A DNA stretch of 64,000 nucleotides from Trichuris trichiura (lineage: Eukaryota; Nematoda; Enoplea; Trichinellida; Trichuridae), in assembly GCA_037903355.1 (NCBI GenBank), contig JBAJFE010000014.1, positions 7,316,001 through 7,380,000 on the forward strand, read 5' to 3'. Under the pieces are notes generated by a model. The model saw only the letters and a program-made list of their open reading frames with translations. It was not told the origin of the DNA and did no database searches. Positions within the stretch are counted from its first letter, which is position 1. Each line of letters begins with the position of its first letter. Positions 23,101 to 34,400 of this stretch are shown piece after piece. The translations under genes were made by a program, and so were the position numbers.

Positions 23101-26100
23101 CCTACTGGGCGCCGCCCGCCGAGGCTTCGCGCAGATTAGCCATATTACCAAGCCAGTTAAAGTATGCGGTGCACACAAAAGATAAGACAAAAGAGCGCAG
23201 CAATTTCGTAGACTGACACGAATTCCCCACTAGCAAGTCCTAGGGCAGCGCTTCCCACGGACAAATGAAATGCAACGTTCGGTTTAAAGCAGTGTTTCTC
23301 AACGTGGGCCCTGGGAGATTTTAGGGGGGCCCTGGAGGGTAATGCGGCAGGAGATTGTCCCAATCAACAGTTCAGCGGTAATAAGTAGCGTAGGAAAGTA
23401 ATACGGTGGGCCTATTTGTCACTAACGGGAAGGCGTTGATAGCCCAACGGAAAATGTTCCATTGCAAAGTCAGGGCGAGTTAACGTTACCTTTCTTCTCT
23501 AGGAACCAATGAAAAACATGGTTTTACATTCCCTCCTGCCCGGTATGCTTCTAAAAAGTTTCTGTGCATGGCGTCCTTCTAAAAAGCCCTTGGCTTTTCG
23601 GTAAGGAGCAGTTCGCAGAAATGTGTTCCATCTGCACACCCTTCTATCAACCCATAGAAACTTCTTATTCTATTCCTTCTCCTGCAGTGCAAGAAGCGAC
23701 GGGCCCTTCAGTTTTTGCGAACGGAACTTCAGAACAACTCATTCCATCCGACCGTTTGTAACACAATAGCGGCCGGTAATATATTCCCGTACGTACGGCT
23801 TTTCCGTCGCACATTCCCCACTTTTTCCCTCGACTCATAAAGGCGTCGACTCATAGAAGCGTACCCTTCCATTTCTTCCTCCCTGGTATGCGCTGAACGA
23901 ACAGCATTTATAGTGGTCCTTTTCTATTATTCACGCAGACTCTAGGCTACGCGACAGGAGCGGCCAAAGCAAGAAAGTTGTGGGCGCTATCAAGAGGGCC
24001 ATCTGGGGGCTCTGGCGAGTCCAGGGGGCCCTGAAAAGGCCTAGGGGGACCCTGGGGCAAAAAAGGTTGAGAAACTATGGTTTAAAGGATTCTTCTGACT
24101 TGTCCCCCTGTTCCACCATCGCAGTTAGCCATCTCAGCGTTACGCTGGTCCGGACTGAGGTTTCATTCACGTTGTGTCGAAGTGCATCTGTCCATTGCCA
24201 GTTTGGCTAGCCACGGGTACATGCACTTGCGTGTTAACCATTCGGCAAAATTCGTCGAGCCACAGACGACGGCGCACACGCAGACAATAAAGTCCTGTTG
24301 GCGCACACAAAGCGGGGAAAACCGGAGGGGGGTTACGGCACTGACAAGACCGCAATAGACTCATACCTCCGAAAGCTCATGTAGCGGTGAAGGCATCGGT
24401 AGTGCGGAGATCTGTCCGCAACGATCATGAACAGTATCGCATCCATCCCCCTCCGCAGTGGCATGCCCGCGTTTTGCATTTCCAAACGTTGTCATTCCAA
24501 ATTAAATTTGCTAAGTGTTACCACGCTCATCGGTCGCGACCGTCTTCACAAGGTCATTACGACTTCGAAAAATAGCGATTAGCGCAAAGCATAGGTCAAA
24601 AACATGATGGGTTACGGGTCCAAAATATGAAGCATGTATGCGATGCGAAAGAAAAGCAACATACGCAATGCCTACATATGTGATGCAACTGAACGACTAC
24701 ACGCAGTTTCCAAGACGCAATAGGTCTGTAATTGCGGTTTCCGTGTAATTGTACTGCTAATCTCCCAACTGGCGCGACAAGCGTGAGTTGGGCTCCAACA
24801 AATTTACCTAATAGGCCTGCACGTAAGGCTTAGCATTAACGTCTGAGAAGATCGGGAAGCGTCGTCCCGTAGGAAGCGAGGCTTAAGTTGCTAAAGAACC
24901 TGCACTTTTTCGTTGTTATTGCGAAGTTACAGTACGACTGCTGAGCCGTTAACAGGAAAAATTCATTTTACCTGAAGTAAACAAAAAATTTTAAAAGGCG
25001 AACTAAAGACGGTTCTATCAGGTGACAGTATCTGATTTGAATACTAGGGAGATAAAACAAGAAAACAAGAACAAATTGAGATAAGCAAATATTTTACCAA
25101 CTCCTTGGAAACAACGCTGTTACTAAAATGCATTAGTGCTCATTTTGGCTGTCGCTAGTGGTTAAGTGGGTCCGCAATAAAGGCGAGCAAATAACGGACA
25201 ACAGTGAAGGACAGAGCTTCCTGCCTCCATCATCAGCGATTTTCGAACAGCATGAACTTATTAGTGTTTCAGTCCATCGCCACGGCGTAAGCAAGTGTAC
25301 ATAACTACTAGATAAGATATTTAACCTTAGAGGACACGTTAGATGCTCGCCTAACGTATGGTCGATTTCACATTTGAAAATAGAACAGAAGTAGCCAACG
25401 AAACAATGTCTGGGCGCAGAACTTCTTAGATAGGAGGGATTAACAACTCTTTACGCTACAAACTCAAACAGCACGGACAGTTAGAATATGACCAAAAAGT
25501 AAACGAAATGAAGACTAGAAGACAATAAAAATAACTCAGGGATTATAACGAAAGATACAGTCAAAGATTCGACGACAGGAGAAAATTTCTCTCAATGTTC
25601 ACATAATTTACAATGAAACATGAGACCACAAGAGTCTTCTTGACTAGCAAACGGCAAAAGTAGGATCACTAACACTACTAACATATAACACCAATCAACA
25701 GCGATAACAGTGAGACGGGCTACACTGCAAATTTATATAAGGAAGGTTTGGACATTTGTAATTTATTGAACAGGCTGGTGTACAGAACATTCGCATGGCC
25801 ATTCCGTTGGGCCATATTACCAAGCCTTTCGAGCAAGAATCGCTGACCGCGGAACTGGTCAGTTCCAGGAACGTTCGAACAAAGCTTGTACATACTATAG
25901 TGCCTGTTTCTTGTTCGCTTTATTTACAGCCACACTGAGCCACACTAACGGGAGCAGAGCCGTAAGTGTGGCAAAGGCAATAAGGTGACCAGTTTTCAAA
26001 CACAAAAGATATAATAGAAGGAAATAACTAAGCAAACATTCAAAGACAAGCTGAGGCTGAAGTACTTACTATCAGATGGCAAAACACCGATTTCCGAAAA

Positions 26101-29100
26101 CCCATCGCCGCAAACTGAATCTGAGTCTTCTCGACGAACGCCGCATTTAAAACAATAATCGCGCTTCTTGAAGTTGTTTGTGCTACACTAAAATAAGATC
26201 TGATTAAGACTCCGAAAGGTAAAATTACGTATAATTGAGCCATGCGATACTACTGCTGCGTTCGCAGAAAAAATGCGCGTTCCCAGAATGTAGCTTTAGG
26301 TAGATAAATTATTGGCCCTCAGAATCGTCAGGCAGCCGTTTAAAAGTTTGACATCTCGGTCATGATCACGTGAGCAACAAAGGGAAAAGCGGCATGCGCA
26401 ATTGCACACGCAAATTCCGCAGCTTTTCTGCTCCTCGGCAGGTTAACAGTCTTTTCGTATCCAAGTATGTGACAGAGACGGTCAGTTCTCTTATGACGCC
26501 GAATGTGACTGTCTCTTATAACAATAATGTAACTTCGCTCATACGCGATTGTTCCTACAGGAGACTATTTAGAGTTTGGTGATCAACAACAATGAGATAG
26601 ACTCAGGCGATTCAGAAATCTCTTGAATGTTCAACCTGATGATCTATCCACTGAAAAGTTGTAACTTGGTGCTTGTGGACGAAGTGAAGAATGGAGATGA
26701 GTCAAACAATAAATTTTTCTGCGGTAGGTAAAAGCAACATGGATGATCAAATCTAGAGAACAACGGTTTAAAGTAGCTTGAAGGGAATTATTATAACATG
26801 CAACGCCGCGAAACTAAGCAGCTGTAGCGAGATAGAAGAACAATAACTGAGCAACAAAAACTGGATGCTTATCTCAAACTGCAAAAGGCATGAGGCAATG
26901 AGGGCAGTAACATATTGCCATGTACGCCAGGTTTGACCACAGTGGTAAACAAATAATAAAAAAGGAAGAAGTTTGAGCCCATTACGAAACCTCTTTTACT
27001 AGGAGGATGATATTCCTATTTGCGGCCTCCAATTACTGTTTAAGTACTTTTTAATTAGTAACACTCTCGTTCCACTGTCCACAGTTTCCTTGCCTATTGT
27101 CTCTGTTTTCGGAAGCCTAATCCTCCTTTGAAACTGCGTTCTGCTAAACTATGACCACGCTAATGGAGCCTTTACGTGCAGCAGTGATGGGACACGGTTG
27201 GTCTCGAAGGAACGGCTTGAAATAAAATTCAACATAGGTTGCTCCTTGCATACAGACTTATAAAAGAGCAACAATTCCATCGCTTATGGTTTGCCATTTA
27301 GAAAACTTTGTATTGTGATGTTCAGTATTTCTGCTTAAGTGCGCCTCTGTGCTTTGTATTTCCCTTGCTCTGTACCCATTCCGCGCACCAGTACATCCCG
27401 TGGCTCATTAAAGCAAGCCGATTCCCACTAGTTTAGAGAAAGAGAGTTTTACTTTCATCCTTTCTTGTATCTAACGGCCTGGATTCTGATGGCTAAGCCC
27501 ATTGGACAAGCACAGACTTATTGATGTTCTTATCCCGTAGCTAGATTCTGTAGTACCAAGCTTTGAAGGATCACTAAGTATGATAATCGTTCCGGAAGGA
27601 ATTCAAAGGGGCAGGACAAAATACGAGCTTAGAATATAGTTAGTTAGCCTTTTTCACCGGGTAGCCTACATAACGCGGTGATCCAGCTTAAGGCGGTATT
27701 GATGCAACAATTTGCTATTTCAGCTTAACAGCGAGTAAGTAATACTCCTAATCGGAAGGAACTAAGGTGACCCCGAGAAGTACTGCTTTTTGCCATCTTA
27801 TTGTACACTTGTTAATACCGCATAACTAGGAGATATGTTCTGGCATAAGCCTGAAGTATACCTACGCTGCTATAAACTCTGACGCTGTAGTACAGTTTAT
27901 GCTCCGTCGTCACTGAAAGGCGTAAAAGAAGAGCACGTCTACCTCAAGATTATAATGTTCAAATCTCGGCCAACAAGATCAATTCTTAGACCTTGTAAAA
28001 ATTTCGCTTCCACATCAACACAACTTAGCTTAACTTCATTTTTAAATGCTATGCGTATAGACTGCGTACAATGGACGGGATAAAATTACACTCGCAAATG
28101 AAACTATTTCCAGTCATGCCAAAGGTATGAATTGGACAATTTTAATAATATGCATGACATGTCGCGCTAAATTAAGTATAAATTACTATGAAGAATGTAA
28201 AGAAATGGCACCGAAATGAGTACGTCGCTGCTAGCGAATAGGAAACTTAAAAAGAACCTTAAAATAACATCACAACAATACAGAGCACCCTTCATTCTTA
28301 CCTTTCCGCAAATCCAATCTCCACCACGCTGCATATTCCCAGTGAATGATGTGGATCCATGAGAAGAACGATTCGCGCTGTACTCCATTTCTGCGACTCT
28401 GTGATTATCGATAACTAGGTAACCCTTCAAATAAAACATACAAAAGTTATTAAAGAAATAGCACAAATGTTCGACGGAACATGCTACCTGCGTGCGTTTC
28501 AGCCATCTGGTTGCTTCATCCACATCAGCGAATTCGATGAAACCAAAGCCCCGACTCACACCTAGGTGACGAAATGACCCATTATTTTCTGCCCGTAGAC
28601 ATGAAGTGCCGTTTTGGGTAAACCAAATAGTGCAAACGTCAACACCAATGCGTAAGAGTTCACGTATTTGGACAGCGAACCACAAAGAAAATCACGCCAC
28701 CTGTGTCACGCCGTTTTAAAATCCGCACGTCTTTTGGTTGAAATCCTTGCTCCGTAATAGCGCTCCACACCTAAAGGTTTCAATCAGATTGCAAATTGCA
28801 GACAAGCGAATGAAATGCTTACTGCTCCGTCGTCATACTTGGGAGCCAATCCTTTCACAATAATCGTTTGGGACGGTTCTACTTCTAGTCGATGCCTGTG
28901 ACGAGAGCTTTCGGTAGGATGCTGCAAGAAAAGCATGCCAGTTTATCAAGCCAAGGAGCATAGGAACCTTCAAATATCTTAGTTTTAAACATGACAATAA
29001 AAACATTATGTAGATAACGGAAGAAAACATCTGCAACTGTACTAATAAACAAACTTGCTGTCATAGGCAGGGCTTCGTGTAACAGGGTGATGCGATTTCA

Positions 29101-30106
29101 TTACGCTTAAAACTGGTAGTAAATTCTTTAACACGCTAGTAACTTTCGCTACTAATCCTGTCCCGTCGTCAGCGATGATGGTAATGCTTAATGCCTACAG
29201 TGGCATTACCATCATTGCTGACGACGGGACAAGGTTAGTAGCGAAAGCTCAGAATCTACGAAATGTTTGTTCTGAATCTTTTTCTTTAATAATTGCTAAT
29301 CTATTCGTTCGTAGGGCATTTGCTTCGGTTTGATTTCAGGCATTTTCAACGGGATAGACGAAGCCGTATTAAAGAATATACCACTATGAAATTCCGACCC
29401 GTTTAGAAGCACCCACTATTCCAGATTACGCTTAAAACTGTTCATTTTACTCGTTGGAGCAGCAGAATGAGCCTAATAGCATTTCAACAAATAAATTTTC
29501 TAACGGTTTACGCTGAATATTGAACAAAAAGCTCTGAAAGGGTCGAGTCTCACAGATTCATTTTACCTTAGATTTTGGCACCTACAATCCGCTGGTTAAG
29601 GACTTGTTTATGCGACTACGTTCTTAATGGGCAGAATCAATAAGTAAACAAGACATTCTAAGCACAATAAAAAGTGGACGAACTTAACAATTGTCCTTGC
29701 AGCACCTAACGTTTACAATAGGAAAATTAGGCGTTTACTTTGTACTACTTACGTCATCATCATAACGGAGCCTTTTTGAGCGGAAGGTCAACTCATCGCG
29801 GGAGCGACTGCGACTTCGTCTTCTCGGTCGCGGTGAATTGTGTTTACGAGTTTCTGACGATCGCTCATAATCTCTCCAATATCTGGATCGTTCCGCATTT
29901 TTCCTAAGCGATGGATATTAAAAGTGCAAGAAGTAAATACGTACATAAACAAGTGCAGCAGAAAGGACGATAGATGACCAAATCACTCACTTATCATAGC
30001 TGGTACTAAATTTGTCGTCGCATTCCTCCCAAGAATCTTCGCTATAATAAGTACTGTCACATTCGTTGTGACGTGAAGAATCTTTCCTTCGGTAATCGGA
30101 CCCCAT
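14186..30106 (-). CDS. RBM5/RBM10-like: RBM5/RBM10-type splicing regulator, 18 exons, 806 aa
   Basis: RNA-binding nuclear protein of the RBM5/RBM10/LUCA15 family, which modulates alternative splicing at early spliceosome assembly. CDS exons in transcript order: 29991-30106, 29753-29903, 28823-28921, 28701-28770, 28488-28561, 28302-28424, 26070-26187, 22467-22691, 22352-22416, 22222-22285, 22091-22170, 17211-17391, 15754-15836, 15350-15697, 15095-15295, 14798-14967, 14548-14677, 14186-14308. All junctions are GT-AG, phases agree, and the total is 2421 nt. Domains: Arg/Ser-rich N-terminus; RRM1 about 107-190 (SRGFGFIEF); RanBP2 finger with Cys 209, 212, 223, 226; RRM2 about 250-332 (SRGYAYVQL, then VLVSYSK); OCRE about 456-510 ([15 protein letters not shown]); C2H2 Cys642, Cys645, His658, His665; Arg/Glu-rich stretch; G-patch about 735-766 ([15 protein letters not shown]). 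Length is close to human RBM5. Start MGSD is the first Met after the upstream stop context. Whether it is RBM5 or RBM10 cannot be decided; invertebrates often have one gene. Exon 17's acceptor (14677) was chosen by phase; 14712 is the alternative. Confidence 0.93.
17677..18126. mobile_element. 460-bp hAT MITE in RBM intron 11
   Basis: It starts cagtgtttcccaggga and has the family blocks ('aattccgactgactaatttc', 'gcgcgttgattggctaga', 'gagtacgcacaatacc'). The 8-bp ttctagcg flanks it (17669-17676, 18127-18134). The right terminus appears trimmed: the usual ...gaaacactg end is missing. Confidence 0.75.
18752..19449. mobile_element. 700-bp hAT-type MITE (caggggtgggg family), copy A
   Basis: Ends are caggggtggggaacgtcc and its inverse ...ttccccacccctg. 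The 8-bp target gtttaatg is duplicated (18744-18751, 19450-19457). Two further complete copies lie at 33690-34374 and 59955-60657; 33690 is in the opposite orientation. No transposase frame, so it is non-autonomous. It sits in RBM intron 11. Confidence 0.9.
19646..20109. mobile_element. 460-bp hAT MITE in RBM intron 11
   Basis: Starts tagtgtttctcaagg and ends ...gttagaatcactg. Flanks are gtctagac (19638-19645) and gtgtagac (20110-20117), one mismatch. It has the same interior blocks as the other 460-bp copies. No coding capacity. Confidence 0.85.
20374..20600. mobile_element. Penelope-like pLTR fragment with inverted arms
   Basis: The stretch 'cgggattgtgtttcatgttc' then 'gaagatcttctac' and 'gttggtacttgtaaataaac' is followed about 70 bp on by an inverted, diverged version (acagatactaacacaaaa, gtagaagatcttc). 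The same wording occurs inverted or direct at 21620-21960 and 47455-47740. It is assigned to PLE because related copies elsewhere carry the hammerhead-like core. No coding sequence. Confidence 0.55.
21620..21960. mobile_element. Penelope-like pLTR, inverted pair
   Basis: Arms at about 21628-21707 and 21808-21893 are inverted copies (gtagaagacc... 'cgggaaaagccgtagaagac', 'gttggtagagcagttgtttt'). Between them, on the minus strand, lies a hammerhead-like core (ctgagga at 21782-21788, gaaa at 21761-21764, stem ggaac/gttcc). It sits in RBM intron 11. Confidence 0.65.
23290..24079. mobile_element. 790-bp hAT-type MITE in RBM intron 7
   Basis: Starts cagtgtttctcaacgtgggc and ends ...aaaggttgagaaactatg. 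The 8-bp gtttaaag is duplicated on both sides (23282-23289, 24080-24087). The GC-rich 'gggggccctgg' ends match the partial element at 1-152. The interior has no recognised transposase. Confidence 0.9.
29061..29260. mobile_element. Penelope-like hairpin in RBM intron 2
   Basis: Arms at about 29142-29188 and 29211-29257 are near-perfect inverted copies ('gctgacgacgggac' and its inverse) around a roughly 22-bp loop. The right arm reads ctgacga...gcgaaagctc, a hammerhead-like core with a C at the variable position. Sequence to about 29400 (tatgaaattccgacccgttt) looks like the outer pLTR tail. No coding. Confidence 0.6.
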
Positions 30107-31444
30107 TGATACACTAAATGAACAGAATGGAAATAAGGAAACAAAAAGTTTCAAAGCAAAGCTAATGTCGTAAACTTTTACAAACACTTTGGCAGCGCAC
30201 GTCATATATTCCACATACTAGCTTAACTTTCAATCCTAAAACCGCACACCAACTCAGCTAGCGATGCCAATGGTACGATAGCCACTTAAAGAAAAGCAGG
30301 ATGGTCTCTGTCAACACTACCGATCACAAAGTACCCCGGTGCTGAAAATATTGCTTGTCCTATTAGGCTGCCTATAAATACTTTAAAGTTGTTTGTTCGA
30401 TAACTTATTTTACCACGCACGCTTTGGCAAGCTAGTAAATTAACTGAAAAGTTCACCAAGTTACTAAAGGCGAGATCAGCCGTACCCCGAAGGCAACGTA
30501 ACTTTGAAATAAATAAAACGGCTGCTTCCGTTAAAAAAGCTGTATTTTATTCGTCCTTTACAAAGCGCATATTTTCAAAAATGTGGTCATTTGGAAAAAT
30601 AGGCACCGTCAAGGTAGGGAAGGAGCCGCTTTAGTCTCGTGATCGAAATGTGTACTTGTTTATTTATGGAAACGAAAACGTTTACTTAAACCCTCAAGAC
30701 TTAAGAAACGCGCTCTTTTGGAATTGTTCTTTAATTATCGCCCCAAGTTTTGCTAATGAGAAGTTGGTGCCTAATAGCTACGAGACAAATGTATAAATGG
30801 TTACACACAGTGTGCATTGCCAACTCGTGTTACACATAAACATGCATTTCGCTATATGCCTCAGTGCTATCCGATATATTAACGCACGTTCTAACAAACG
30901 CGCTATACTCATGGCGTCATTATACTGCAGCGGATTAGCAAGCGAAATAGAAATGTTTTAAGGGTAACCTAGCTTTCACAATAGCAGTTCGATAGTTAAT
31001 AAAACCTGCATACCAGTATGGTAACTTCTCTTTCCTAGCTGTGGCGTTCGAGCGGTGACCGTGTGGTGGTAATTATATGCTGCTGTAGTCGAAAGTAAAG
31101 CCAATACGGTGTGATCTGTGTGCTTATTGCAGAAACGACATTAGCTGTCATGTGGACGTATAACTATTTCCTGCCATAACGTCTGGCCATTTTCACAGGT
31201 CCACCAAATTTGCCCAAGTGAAGGATAGTGGGCTTTCTTGGCGAACGAGTTGTGTACGTAGTACATTTTGAAATGTTGTTTCTACAATTTTGTTTTCTAT
31301 GAAAGCCTTTGAAAGGAAGCCCTTGCGCAGTTGTATTTCCATTTGTTTTCCTTTTACCCTGTTTGCTGTAACATTTTCTTCGCTCATGCTTGGAGTGCGT
31401 AGTGCATGTCTGTTGCTTGATGCATCACTTTTCTAATTTTAGGA
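30107..31444. promoter_or_regulatory. divergent intergenic region between RBM5/10-like and BANP-like genes
   Basis: The two start codons point away from each other across 1.3 kb, so this region must hold both promoters, or one shared bidirectional one. A splice acceptor (ctaattttag) lies just before the BANP-like ATG at 31445. At least one upstream untranslated exon of that gene may therefore lie here. I see no clear TATA box or CpG island. No transposable element was recognised. Confidence 0.5.
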
Positions 31445-34400
31445 ATGGAGGCTTCTTCTTCGGAGGTGCTAAAGAATGAATCACAAGTGGCAAGTCCTGC
31501 CTGTTCTGCTTCAGGGTATTTCTTAAAAATTGACTCACAGCATCAGCTGGGAATAGCAAACTCGTCTACTTCTACCAGCCGAGTGCATTCAAACGTTATG
31601 TGGCAGTTATGTTCCGCAGAGCCCAACGATAGTCAGGATCAACATTTGCAGCGCGATGGTTCACGCTACCCAGGTATCTACGTCACTTGACAAGTTTAAT
31701 GTCTACTGAGTGCGCTTTAATTGCTTTTCCCCGATTACAGTTTATATACGCTTGCCCTTTCTTGCTTTTAAGATGGCAAATATACAATTATTTCTGGACA
31801 AGTATTTATTTGGAAGTGACCAAAACCATTACAAATTGACCAGCTAAATTTATTATTGTGCAATGTTGCATTCTCGTTGAGCAGCTAGTTTGAGGCTGAC
31901 ACACGATAGAAAGATTCGGAGGACAAATCTGTACATTACCTTTAAAGCGCTTTTAATATTCCTTCTACTGCGGCAGTAGTCTGCTTTTGAAGAATGAAAT
32001 GTAATATGCCAGATGTAAGAAAATTATTCCACATTTCTAGAAAATGGTATTGTCTGTTATCCGTAAACGACAAGAGTGGACAATTAGTGACTTAGTTGGT
32101 AAGCAGTTAACTTAAAAAACTGAGCTGGTTTGTGTCCCAGTATCTTGACTGTTGTATTTGTCACCTCGGGCGAAAGCCCTTGGCTACTAACGACTTTTTG
32201 CGTACTAGCAGTGCAGTTCAATTGCTGTTCAGACTTGCATGGTTTTAGCGAGTGCAAATATTAATCGGTGATGCCGCTTCAGTTCTACTCGTTGGTTATT
32301 CGACCGTAAGTTTTGTGTTTCAGTAGTGACGATGGCAGATGTTTCTGCTTCACTGTAGTGGAAGGGATCTCTCGATCGGGGTTATTGCTGTACTTACCAT
32401 CGCTACAATAGTTTCTTCATCTTGTCGCATTTGCAGCGATCTGAGATTCAAGTTTATCAGCCCAAGTCTAGTATGTACCCGCTTTGTTGGCTTCCATGCA
32501 ATCTTTACATTGTACTGTGAGAGAACATGCTTGTGGCATCTTATATCAGACAGCAAGTTTACTGAGAATTTAGTTTCCGAACTGACTGTTATTATCCTTG
32601 GGTGAACGTAGTATTAGTAGCAGAAGAAAATAGAAAAACTGTCAGGGCAATGTTTCCTGCATGCTTCCATGTAATCAACTTTGCAAAATATTGCGCTACA
32701 GAATCAGGCTCACGGAACTCAAGGAAGCGCAACGAACTAGTCAGTGGCAGTAAAGCTTCGCCAGTTGAAGTGGGAAGGCAGTATTCATTACAGACGTGTA
32801 CTCTTTTTAAGTGGTCAGGTAGTTTCAGGTCATTTGACATTATTGAAGTGTGGAATATGACTCAGTTAACGCAAGCTACATCGTGGCGAAAAATAGTTGA
32901 CTGAAAATCGGACTCCCGTTGCTTAAACGAAATTGTATTTTGTAGCAAATAAAGTAAAACGATTGACTGAGAGTAAGACAGTTTTTAAACTGGGGTTTTG
33001 CTGCGTTAAGAAAGTAATTGTTACTTCAACTTATTTCCTACTTAGAAAAGCAGTCGCTGTAAAACATGTGCGTTGTTGTGCATAGTAATAAAGCCATGTT
33101 TAGTTAGTGTTGTATAGCCTATAGTGTCGAACATTTGGATAGGGCCGGAATTGATTTACAATGTAAAATGGTTTTGTGTATGAACGTCAGGGAGCGGTAC
33201 TAACTAGTCCTGTTATTAAATCCGCTAACCGCAATAACAACAGCAGAGAGCAATTCATTCTCATTTTCCAACGTCCATAGCCATTTGGAGCACCAAATCT
33301 TTTAATGCTTTTTATTCTCGTAAAGCACATTATCTAGTTATTCATTTTTGCAAGAATTTTCAGTTTTATTGTGTGTGTGTTTGGATGATTTATGTACTGT
33401 TGTTTATTTTGGATTTGTGCCTGCCAAACAGTTATTTATTAAGTTATTAAGTTTCTCGCTTCCATTCACCCATTTCATCACTTCACGGGAAGTGTAATTT
33501 GCTTCATAGAATCACTAGCGGAACGTTTAACGCTGCATTGCTAGAAGGTAAACGGTCAGTACTTACCAGCAGTATTCGCATTTTCTTAAGTGGTTGTTGA
33601 TCTTGAAAAGCATTTGAGTAAATTTGGTCATCGTTGTCCGGCTTTAATTTACTGTAGAAACACTTCCGCGCACAGGATATACTCTAGGGCAGGGGTGGGC
33701 AACCTTTTTGGTTCCGCGGGCCGTTTAGACGTTTATAAGACTGTTCGCGGGCCGTATAGCATACTTAAATGAAAAGCAGCCTGCTTTGTTTGCACGTATG
33801 TTTATTAAGTCACCCCTAATGGGATGCTAGGAACTGCTTTTCCCTGGTGAGGCAATTTCGAGATAAAAGGCAGAATTTTGAGACAATTCTACAACCCAGT
33901 TGTCAAGAACATAATCGCAACTACCTTTTTATACTTCGAAGACGTAAAGGACAGGCGGACGGCGCAAACCGACGAGAACGATGCCAGTGACTACTGAGAG
34001 CAAAAAAAGCAGAAGTGCCCTAGCAAGCTGGACAGTCGTTATCTCCAACAAAGCTATGGTCCACGCTACTTACGCGCGCGCGCGCGCGCACACACACACA
34101 CACACTGTAGTGGCGCCTACTGCTTGTCGCCGAGGACTAACAATGTCGGTTTGTCGACAGAGAGCTGTCAGCAACGCAGTCTACCGAGCCAGCCTGACGC
34201 TCCCTGCTTGTTACGCAAGATTTATCTTCTTACTAGGATTCACATACAATATGTTTATCGCATTTTGAAAAATAACCTCCCACAATCACATTTCACTGAA
34301 TCTCGCATCCATGTGCGGTTGCCCCAGCGCGTGGGTGAAAAATGGTCTTACTGGCCGGATGTTCCCCACCCCTGCTCTAGGGTGACCCTGGACAATAGCG

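Noticed and set aside
28562..28685. Upstream extension of the RRM1 frame ([16 protein letters not shown]...)
   Set aside because: It is intron readthrough. Splicing 28701 to 28561 gives the exact RRM consensus ([12 protein letters not shown]) and correct phase, whereas the readthrough inserts foreign sequence into the RRM.
34076..34105. (GC)n(AC)n run as Z-DNA regulatory signal
   Set aside because: It lies inside a MITE copy and is shorter in sister copies, so it is ordinary microsatellite growth rather than a selected site.
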